Positions 6,135 through 12,344 of a stretch of DNA of 14,311 bases are shown one piece after another (the first letter of the stretch is position 1; the number at the start of each line of letters is the position of its first letter). The DNA comes from Candidatus Eiseniibacteriota bacterium (GTDB lineage: Bacteria > Eisenbacteria > RBG-16-71-46 > JAGVPR01): contig JAGVPR010000348.1 of the NCBI GenBank assembly GCA_020052115.1, forward strand, positions 1 through 14,311, in the 5' to 3' direction. The position numbers were made by a program, and so were the translations under genes. Under the pieces are notes generated by a model. It was given only the letters and a program-made list of their open reading frames with translations, did no database searches and had not been told where the DNA came from.

Positions 6135-8108
6135 ATGTGTGGCATCGCCGGATACTTCCGACCTTCTGACGCCCCGCCGGACGAGCCGCTCCTCGGGCGG
6201 ATGCTAGGGCTCCTCGCTCATCGAGGACCCGACGGGTCCGGTGTATACGCCAAGGGGCCTGTGGGGCTTGGCCATGTCCGGTTGAGCATCATGGATCCGG
6301 CGGGGGGCCGCCAGCCCATGGCCAACGAGGATGGCAGCCTCTGGCTCGTCCACGGCGGCGAGATATTCAATCACGTCGAACTCCGCCACGAACTCGAGCT
6401 GCGGGGGCATCGTTTCTCGACGCACTCCGACTCCGAGATCATCCTGCATCAGTACGAGGAGGACGGGGACGGCTGTCTCGAGCGATTCAACGGGCAGTGG
6501 GCCTTCGCGCTGTGGGATGAGCGCCGGCAGCGGCTCCTGCTCGCGCGGGATCGCCTCGGCGTGCGGCCGCTCTTCTACGCCCGCGCCGACGGAGGCATCG
6601 TCTTCGCCTCCGAGATGAAGGCGCTCTTCGCGCACGCCGGGATCAGCCGCGAGATTGATCCGGCGGCTCTGCGTCAAGTATTCACCTTCTGGGCCGCCGT
6701 GGCGCCGCGCACGATGTTCCGCGATGTGAGCGAGCTTCCTCCCGGACACACGCTCGTCCTCGAGAAGGGGAGCGAGTCGCTCCGGCAGTACTGGCGACCG
6801 AGCTACCCCGGCTCGTTTGACCCTCGGGAACGCCGCCCGACGGACGGGGAGCACGCCGCCGAGCTGCTCGACCTCCTGAAGGGGGCCGTGCATCTCCGAC
6901 TACGATCCGACGTGCCCGTCGCCTGCTATCTGAGCGGGGGCCTCGATTCGACTCTGACGGCGGCGCTCGCCGTCCGTCAGGCGGGGCATCCGCTGGAGAC
7001 GTTCTCCATCCGATTCACGGAGAGCGAGTACGATGAGGGCGCCTGGCAGGATGAGGCGAGCGCGCGGTTGGGCACGCCGCATCATTCGGTGTGGTGCCGC
7101 CCCGAGGATATCGGACGCGTCTTTCCCGATGTCATCTGGCACGCCGAGACGCCGATCATGCGAACCGCGCCTGCGCCGTTGTTCCTGCTCTCGCGTCTGG
7201 TGCGCGAGGCCGGATTCAAGGTCGTCATCACCGGCGAGGGCAGCGACGAGATCCTCGGCGGTTACGACATCTTCAAGGAGACCAAGATCCGCCACTTCTG
7301 CGCGCGCCGCGGGGAGTCTCTCATCCGGCCCGCGCTGCTTCGCCGCTTGTATCCGTACCAGCCGCGTCTCCAGCGGCAATCCATGGCCTATCTCAGGGCT
7401 TTCTTCCATGCGCGGCCGGAGGATCTCGACCGGCCCTTCTTCTCGCATCTTCCGCGGTGGAGTCTGGCGCCTTCGCTCACGGCGTTCTTCTCCGACGACG
7501 TCAAGCAGGCGATGAAAGGCTCCGATCCCGTAGTGGATCTCGAGCAGTGGCTCCCGCATGATTACGCCGGGTGGCACTACTTCTGTCAGGCACAGTATCT
7601 CGAAACCTCTCTGCTGCTGCCCGGCTACATCCTCTCCTCGCAGGGGGACCGGATGGGCATGGCTCATGGCGTGGAGGGGAGGTTCCCCTTCCTCGACCCG
7701 CGCGTCGTGGATTTCGCGGCCGAGCTGCCTCCGTGGGTGAAGATGAGAGGGCTCGAAGAGAAACACGTTCTGAGGCTCGCGGCCGAGGGCCTGGTCCCCG
7801 AGACCATTCGCCGTCGAACCAAGCAGCCGTACCGTGCCCCCGAGGCGGTGAGCTTCTTCGACCCGGCCACGGGACGGGCGCGCTTTCCATACGTGGACGA
7901 GCTTCTCTCGGAGGAAGGTATCAGGCGGTGTGGCGTGTTTTCTCCGAAGTCGGTCTCTCTCCTGGTGAAGAAGGTCCGTGAAGGAAGGGCCCCGGGCGTG
8001 AGGGACGGAATGGCGCTCACCGGGATCCTCTCGGCGCAGCTCTGGCTTCAGCAGTTCGGCAAGGACTTCGCAGCACGAGGAGAAGGGCGGCGCGATGGTG
8101 ACGATTGA
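6135..8108 (+). CDS. asnB: Asparagine synthase (glutamine-hydrolysing)-type amidotransferase
   Basis: Family members use glutamine-derived ammonia and ATP to turn a carboxylate into an amide. The 657-residue protein starts MCGIAGYF. Cys2 must become the N-terminal nucleophile, which fixes the start at 6135 rather than the in-frame ATG at 6114. The glutaminase domain (2-220) has HRGPDGSG (29-36), Arg49 in HVRLSIMD, GEIFN (75-79), DSE (99-101) and DRLGVRPLFY (139-148). The synthetase domain has the PP-loop SGGLDS at 267-272 and GEGSDEILGGY at 367-377. The usual NGEIYN is GGEIFN: the Asn corresponding to E. coli AsnB Asn74, an active-site and oxyanion residue, is Gly74. At 657 residues it is longer than E. 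coli AsnB (554), like the AsnB homologues in polysaccharide clusters. It is the first gene of a four-gene operon and overlaps the carrier protein gene by 14 bases. Housekeeping Asn synthesis is the alternative; the context favours a modification pathway. Confidence 0.92.
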   Translation: MCGIAGYFRPSDAPPDEPLLGRMLGLLAHRGPDGSGVYAKGPVGLGHVRLSIMDPAGGRQPMANEDGSLWLVHGGEIFNHVELRHELELRGHRFSTHSDSEIILHQYEEDGDGCLERFNGQWAFALWDERRQRLLLARDRLGVRPLFYARADGGIVFASEMKALFAHAGISREIDPAALRQVFTFWAAVAPRTMFRDVSELPPGHTLVLEKGSESLRQYWRPSYPGSFDPRERRPTDGEHAAELLDLLKGAVHLRLRSDVPVACYLSGGLDSTLTAALAVRQAGHPLETFSIRFTESEYDEGAWQDEASARLGTPHHSVWCRPEDIGRVFPDVIWHAETPIMRTAPAPLFLLSRLVREAGFKVVITGEGSDEILGGYDIFKETKIRHFCARRGESLIRPALLRRLYPYQPRLQRQSMAYLRAFFHARPEDLDRPFFSHLPRWSLAPSLTAFFSDDVKQAMKGSDPVVDLEQWLPHDYAGWHYFCQAQYLETSLLLPGYILSSQGDRMGMAHGVEGRFPFLDPRVVDFAAELPPWVKMRGLEEKHVLRLAAEGLVPETIRRRTKQPYRAPEAVSFFDPATGRARFPYVDELLSEEGIRRCGVFSPKSVSLLVKKVREGRAPGVRDGMALTGILSAQLWLQQFGKDFAARGEGRRDGDD

Positions 8109-8349
8109 GGCGCAAGTCCGGCAGTTCGTGATCGAGAACTTTCTCTTCGGCCGATCCGACGTGATGCTGAACGGCGACACGTCGTTTCTCGAGAGCCGGA
8201 TCATTGATTCCACCGGCGTTCTGGAACTGGTCAACTTCCTCGAAACCACTTACGGCATCGAGGTCGAGGAGGAGGAGATGGATCCCGCCAATCTCGATTC
8301 GCTCGAGCGGATCGCGACCTTCGTCGGAAAGAAGCAGGCTCGAGGTTGA
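8095..8349 (+). CDS. Acyl carrier protein (phosphopantetheine-binding, DltC-like)
   Basis: This 84-residue acidic protein has the four-helix carrier fold. The attachment site is in SRIIDSTGVLELV (34-46), with Ser39 in the DS motif to carry 4'-phosphopantetheine. The following NFLETTYGIEVEEEEM resembles helix II-III of stand-alone carriers such as DltC. It would hold an acyl or aminoacyl group as a thioester in the cytoplasm. The gene overlaps the asparagine synthase by 14 bases and has AGGAGAAGG eight bases before its ATG. The ligase gene follows at once (its possible TTG start overlaps the TGA here), so the ligase is the likely loading enzyme. No fatty-acid synthesis genes are present, which argues against a housekeeping AcpP. 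A phosphopantetheinyl transferase is not encoded in the window. Confidence 0.88.
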   Translation: MVTIEAQVRQFVIENFLFGRSDVMLNGDTSFLESRIIDSTGVLELVNFLETTYGIEVEEEEMDPANLDSLERIATFVGKKQARG

Positions 8350-8357
8350 CCCGGACC

Positions 8358-9911
8358 ATGCACGTTGACGACTTCCTTCGCGACTCCGCGGAGCGCTCGC
8401 CCGAGAAGGAAGCCCTCATCTGCGGGTCACGGCGCGTGACCTACCAGTCGCTCGAGACCCAGTGCCGCCTCTTGAGCGACGCCCTCACCGAAGCGGGTGT
8501 GCGGCGCGGAGATCGTGTGGCGGTCGTTCTCGAGAACTCCGTCGAGGCGGTCGTGGCGATCTTCGCGATCCTGCGAGCGGGCGGAGCCTTCGTTCCGATC
8601 TCCCCCGCGACCAAGGAAGAGAAGCTCGGCCTCATCCTCGGCGATTCCGGCGCGACCGCCCTCGTTCTACCGGGCGAGCGGCTGGGTGACGCCGAGAGAG
8701 TCGGTTCGCGCTGCCCGCACCTGCGCACGCTCATCTCCGTGGGGCCCCCGCCTTCCGCCGCCGCTCGGGGTCTCGCGATGCTCCGCTTCGAAGATGTCGT
8801 CGCAAGAGGCAGCGCGCGTTCGGCGGTCCGGCCGGAGACGCGAGTAGATCTCGACCTGGCGGCTCTGATCTACACGTCCGGGTCCACGGGCCGGCCGAAG
8901 GGCGTGGCGCTCTCGCACCTCAATATGCTCGCCGCCGCGACATCCATCAGCAGCTACCTGGAGATCCGCGAGGACGAGATCATCGCCGATCTCCTGCCGC
9001 TGTCCTTCGACTACGGGTTGTATCAGGTGCTCATGGCCTTCAAGCGCGGTGCGCGGGTCGTGCTCGAGCGCTCCTTCGTCTATCCGAACGTCGCCCTGCG
9101 GTTGATGGCCGATGAGAAAGTGACCGGATTGCCGGTCGTGCCGACGATCCTCGCCCTCTTGCTGAGGCTGGATCTGGCCCGCTACGATCTGTCGGCATTG
9201 CGTTATGTCACGAGCACCGGCGCGGCGCTTCCGGTCGCGCACATCCAGGAGTTCCGCCGCCGCCTGCCTCACGTGCGGCTCTTTTCGATGTACGGGCTCA
9301 CGGAGTGCAAGCGCGTTTCCTACCTTCCGCCCTCGGAGATCGACCGCCGTCCCGATTCGGTTGGCCGAGCGATGCCGAACACCGAAGCGTTCATCGTGGA
9401 CGAGGGCGGCGAGCGCGTGTCCGCCGGCGTGGTCGGCGAACTCGTCGTCCGCGGGAGCAACGTCATGCTCGGGTACTGGGGGCTTCCCGAGGAGACCGCG
9501 CGTGTTCTCCGTCCCGGTTCGCTTCCGGGAGAGCGGGTTCTTCATACCGGCGACTACTTCCGGGCGGACGAGGAGGGCTTCCTCTACTTCGTAGGCCGCC
9601 GCGACGACATCATCAAGAGCCGTGGAGAGAAGGTCAGCCCGCGCGAGGTCGAGGATGCGCTCTACCGAATCGAGGGGGTCCAGGAGGCGATCGTCGTGGG
9701 CGTTCCCGATGAGATTCTCGGCCAGGCCGTCAAGGCGATCATCGTTCGGCGGCCGGATTGCCATCTCACCGAGCAGGATGTGTTCCGCCACTGCAGCCGC
9801 TATCTCGAGGAGCTGCTCGTCCCGAAGCACGTCGAGTTTCGCGAGTCGCTGCCGCGCACCGCGAGCAACAAGCTGATCCGCAGGGCCACGCCCGGGGAGG
9901 TTGCGGAATGA
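8358..9911 (+). CDS. AMP-forming acyl/aminoacyl ligase (ANL superfamily), probable carrier-protein loader
   Basis: The 517-residue protein has the whole ANL signature: P-loop YTSGSTGRPKGV (172-183), LSFDYGLYQ (215-223), MYGLTE (311-316), HTGDYFRADEEGFLYFVGRRDD (396-417) with the hinge, SRGEKVSPREVE (421-432), and catalytic Lys505 in PRTASNK near the C-terminus. It activates a carboxylate as an adenylate and transfers it to a thiol, here probably the phosphopantetheine of the preceding carrier. The FDYG motif resembles both amino-acid adenylating domains and the exosortase-associated acyl ligases, so the substrate is undecided. ATG 8358 is chosen; a TTG at 8346, overlapping the carrier stop as TTGA, would add four residues. 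Its stop overlaps the next ATG as ATGA, so the two proteins are translationally coupled. Confidence 0.88.
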   Translation: MHVDDFLRDSAERSPEKEALICGSRRVTYQSLETQCRLLSDALTEAGVRRGDRVAVVLENSVEAVVAIFAILRAGGAFVPISPATKEEKLGLILGDSGATALVLPGERLGDAERVGSRCPHLRTLISVGPPPSAAARGLAMLRFEDVVARGSARSAVRPETRVDLDLAALIYTSGSTGRPKGVALSHLNMLAAATSISSYLEIREDEIIADLLPLSFDYGLYQVLMAFKRGARVVLERSFVYPNVALRLMADEKVTGLPVVPTILALLLRLDLARYDLSALRYVTSTGAALPVAHIQEFRRRLPHVRLFSMYGLTECKRVSYLPPSEIDRRPDSVGRAMPNTEAFIVDEGGERVSAGVVGELVVRGSNVMLGYWGLPEETARVLRPGSLPGERVLHTGDYFRADEEGFLYFVGRRDDIIKSRGEKVSPREVEDALYRIEGVQEAIVVGVPDEILGQAVKAIIVRRPDCHLTEQDVFRHCSRYLEELLVPKHVEFRESLPRTASNKLIRRATPGEVAE

Positions 9912-10906
9912 AGCCGGATCCAGGCGCTTGGGAGACGCTGCTCAACATAGATCCCGCCGCGGAGTGCACGCGCGTGTCCGATTGGCTGCGCCACGAGGTC
10001 GTCGAGGAATTGCGCCGCAGGGGCGCCGTCGTGGGTCTTTCCGGCGGCGTGGACAGCAGCGTGGTGGCTGCGCTGTGTGCGCGCGCGCTGGGAGCCGATC
10101 GCGTCTTCGGTCTGTTGATGCCCGACCAGGAAAGCAGCCCGGAGAGCCTCGACCTCGGCCGCCGGGTGGCCGAGTCGTTCGGGATCGCGACGAAGATAGT
10201 GGACATCTCCGGGATGCTCGATGCCGTGGGCTGCTACCGGAGGCGCGATGAAGCGGTCCGCCGGCTCTTTCCAGAATACGGCGCGGGGTGGAAGTGCAAG
10301 ATCGTGCGCGGCGGCCCTCGCGGCGGCGGCGGCGTGCCGTTCTTCGTCGTCGTGGTGCGCGATCCCGAGGGGCGCGAGGCCCGCAAGAGGCCGACCGCGG
10401 AGGTCTATCGGGAGATAATCGCCGCCATGGCGTTCAAGCAGCGCACGCGAAAGATGCTGGAGTACGCGGAGGCCGACCGGCTCCTCTACGCGGTTGCCAG
10501 CACGCCGAATCGGCTGGAATACGATCAGGGTTTCTTCGTGAAGAACGGCGACGGCGCCGGCGACATCAAGCCCATCGCCCATCTCTACAAGACCCAGGTG
10601 TACGAGCTCGCGCGCCATCTGGGGATTCCCGAGGAGATCCGACTCCGCGCTCCAACCGCGGACACCTACCCGCTGGAACTGAGCCAGGACGAGTTCTTCT
10701 TCCGGCTGCCCTACCGGCAGATGGACCTGTGTCTGCTCGGCCGGAATCTGGGCGTCTCTGCGGCGGAAATCGCCCGCGCCGCGGGGTTGGAGCTTTCCGA
10801 AGCGGAGCATGCCTGCAAGGCGATTGACGAGAGGCGCCGGTCCGCCATCTACCTGCACGCCCCGGCGCTCACTGTGGAGCCTGTCGTACCCGGAACCTCC
10901 GGCTGA
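9908..10906 (+). CDS. NAD(+) synthase-like PP-loop amidotransferase, diverged
   Basis: NadE enzymes convert deamido-NAD and ammonia to NAD using ATP. This 332-residue homologue keeps the PP-loop GLSGGVDSS (43-51), GFFVKNGDGAGDIKPIAHLYKTQV (208-231) and PTADTY (249-254). It departs in three places. Residues about 105-172 hold roughly 40 more residues than canonical bacterial NadE by eye alignment, with a Gly/Arg-rich run (RGGPRGGGG, 134-142). The NxKAR motif reads AFKQR (175-179). GTxxKxE, or its variants, reads ASTPNRLE. These places lie around the deamido-NAD site, so the substrate may differ. There is no glutaminase domain, so ammonia must come from elsewhere, conceivably the AsnB-type enzyme of the operon. 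It starts with ATG in an ATGA overlap, with GGGGAGG seven bases upstream, and is the last gene of the operon. A genuine NAD synthase is the alternative. Confidence 0.8.
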   Translation: MKPDPGAWETLLNIDPAAECTRVSDWLRHEVVEELRRRGAVVGLSGGVDSSVVAALCARALGADRVFGLLMPDQESSPESLDLGRRVAESFGIATKIVDISGMLDAVGCYRRRDEAVRRLFPEYGAGWKCKIVRGGPRGGGGVPFFVVVVRDPEGREARKRPTAEVYREIIAAMAFKQRTRKMLEYAEADRLLYAVASTPNRLEYDQGFFVKNGDGAGDIKPIAHLYKTQVYELARHLGIPEEIRLRAPTADTYPLELSQDEFFFRLPYRQMDLCLLGRNLGVSAAEIARAAGLELSEAEHACKAIDERRRSAIYLHAPALTVEPVVPGTSG

Positions 10907-10930
10907 ACGGTCCCTTCCCGATTCGCGATC

Positions 10931-12091
10931 CTACTCGCGGTCCAGACGCGGGTCGGGATGCTCCACATCGCCATCCGCTCGAGTGAGAAACCAGTTGCGA
11001 GGGTCGTCCAGCAACGCGGCCTCCGGCGGGCGTCCGCGGCCCGCCTTCCACAGGAGGCGCCGGTCCACGCGCCGCTTGACCCTGAGAAACCCCGCGCGCC
11101 GCAAGGGCTCCCGGGCGTGGTCGTTGAGGATCTCGCAAACCACACCGGCCACCGACTGTCGCCGGAAGCGCTCCACGCACGCGAGGAGCAGCTTCGCCGT
11201 ATCGCGGGGCGCGCACAGGTAATCCACGATGAAGCCCATCGGCGCACCCAGCAAAGACCCAACGCGAAGGACCGCATACCCGCGGACAGATCCGTCGCAG
11301 AGAAGATAACCGCGCTCGTAGCGGCCGGCCGGAACGGGATGATCGAATCGCCAGCGCAGGCCGGCGAGGTCGCGCTTGGCGATGACCGGATAGTAGGGAG
11401 AGCACGCCTCCCAGATGTCGTCCACGCGTTCATCGAAGTTCGGGACGACCTCGAGCGTGGGAGCCGTGCTTCTGGAGCCGAGCGCGCTCACGGTGTCGAG
11501 TGCGCGGATGCCCCAGGAGACGAGCCGCGTCCCGAGCAAGAGCGGCCGACTCAACACGAGGCGCATGGAGAGCAGCCGACCGAGGTCTATCGGCTTCAAG
11601 AAGAAGGGAATTCCGCCGAGATCGTGCCAGCCCAGCCGCAGATACGCCGGGTAGACGAGGTCGGTGGCTCCAGCCGCGACCACCACGTCGAAAGCCAGCG
11701 TGTGCGCCTCGCTGAGGGCCGGGCCGATCCCGCGCATGCGCCACTCCTCGCGCACCATGAGATCAATCGCCCAGGAGGCACGGTACTCTTCCCGGCCGAC
11801 CTTCAGCCGGTGCGGGATCCCGGCCTGTTCTCCGGCGATCCGGTCGTTCTTCAAGAGAAGCCACACCGGTGGCGCGTCGGGAGATGCGCTCGGCGAATCC
11901 TCGTAGAGCCAGCGGAAGCGTGCATCGTCGAGCTGCGGGCATTCGGGACCGAACATCTCCTCGTGGAATCGGCGGAGTCCTTCGCGGTCGCCCGGGCCGT
12001 AAGGACGGGCCTCGCGGATGAGTCTGTCCAGACGGGATTCGCCGGGCCGCCCGGGGGCCGGCGCCGCCGAGCGCGGAGGACGTTCTTCCAT
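10931..12091 (-). CDS. GNAT-family acyltransferase with two GNAT-like halves
   Basis: The 386-residue protein has an N-terminal GNAT domain (about 28-160), with the acetyl-CoA motif region DLMVREEWRMRGIGPALSEA (110-129) carrying R-x-x-G-x-G, here RMRGIG. A second GNAT/FemX-like half (about 215-345) includes RWRFDHP (247-252), LLCDGSVRGYAVLR (263-276) and LRRAGFLRVKRR (330-341). The C-terminus reads DDPRNWFLTRADGDVEHPD, a signature I associate with large GNAT proteins of polysaccharide clusters. It would N- or O-acylate an amino sugar or peptide using acyl-CoA, or possibly an acyl carrier. The ATG at 12091 is the first methionine after the insertion-sequence remnant. A TTG two codons earlier (12097) has a GGAG seven bases before it and is a possible true start. 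The gene converges on the NAD-synthase-like gene with only 24 bases between, and no clear terminator is visible. Confidence 0.78.
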   Translation of the reverse strand: MEERPPRSAAPAPGRPGESRLDRLIREARPYGPGDREGLRRFHEEMFGPECPQLDDARFRWLYEDSPSASPDAPPVWLLLKNDRIAGEQAGIPHRLKVGREEYRASWAIDLMVREEWRMRGIGPALSEAHTLAFDVVVAAGATDLVYPAYLRLGWHDLGGIPFFLKPIDLGRLLSMRLVLSRPLLLGTRLVSWGIRALDTVSALGSRSTAPTLEVVPNFDERVDDIWEACSPYYPVIAKRDLAGLRWRFDHPVPAGRYERGYLLCDGSVRGYAVLRVGSLLGAPMGFIVDYLCAPRDTAKLLLACVERFRRQSVAGVVCEILNDHAREPLRRAGFLRVKRRVDRRLLWKAGRGRPPEAALLDDPRNWFLTRADGDVEHPDPRLDRE

Positions 12092-12157
12092 GCGCAAGAT
12101 GATACTCCGCCGGAGCCTTGCGGGCCAGGAGGTCGGGTCCCCCCTGTCTCCGCTGCA

Positions 12158-12198
12158 TGAAAGTGTCACCCCCAACTGCAACGTGAAAATGTCGCCCC
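12158..12198 (+). repeat. Pair of 15-base imperfect direct repeats
   Basis: Copies are at 12158-12172 and 12184-12198, differing at two positions (G/A at position 6 and A/G at position 11). The period is 26 bases. They could equally be a tandem binding site, but their position next to a truncated transposase-like start favours an element end. Confidence 0.55.
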
Positions 12199-12245
12199 AT
12201 GGGACATCCGACGATGACACAGAAGGAGGCTCTGCGGGACACATC
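12158..12245. mobile_element. Insertion-sequence end remnant
   Basis: Two copies of a 15-mer, TGAAAGTGTCACCCC and TGAAAATGTCGCCCC, lie 26 bases apart just outside the GNAT gene. Multiple short direct repeats of the form GGGGTGACATTTTCA are typical of ends of several DDE-transposase elements such as the IS21 and ISNCY groups. A reading frame opens at 12214 with MTQKEALR, which resembles transposase N-termini as I recall them. It then loses any resemblance and stops at 12315 after 33 codons. No second end or target duplication is seen. I read it as one end of a deleted element; the family is uncertain. Confidence 0.4.
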
Positions 12246-12259
12246 CGCCCAGATCCACC

Positions 12260-12288
12260 TTGAACCGCGCTCGGGGCCTCGCTACGCT
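12260..12288 (+). promoter_or_regulatory. Promoter for the TPR-DUF362 operon
   Basis: TTGAAC (12260-12265), a 17-base spacer and TACGCT (12283-12288) lie 56 bases before the ATG of the TPR gene. Transcription would start near 12295 and include the GGGGAGGG ribosome site. It sits at the inner edge of the insertion-sequence remnant, so the promoter may have been created or moved by that insertion. Confidence 0.4.
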
Positions 12289-12344
12289 CATCGAGATTTC
12301 TTCACATGTCGATAGCGGGGCCGCCCCTCCCGCGGGGAGGGACA

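Noticed and set aside
6900..8249. Antisense open frame of 449 codons under the asparagine synthase
   Set aside because: It is a mirror of the strong coding frame on the plus strand and shows low-complexity, charged composition without motifs.
8667..9830. Antisense open frame of 387 codons under the ligase
   Set aside because: It lies wholly within a gene that carries every ANL motif, and the antisense product has no recognisable domain.
10907..10930. Bidirectional terminator between the convergent NadE-like and GNAT genes
   Set aside because: Only a short near-palindrome (GATTCGCGATC) is present, with no stable stem and no T run.
10958..12160. Plus-strand open frame of 400 codons opposite the GNAT gene
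   Set aside because: The minus-strand product has clear GNAT motifs and the plus-strand product has none.
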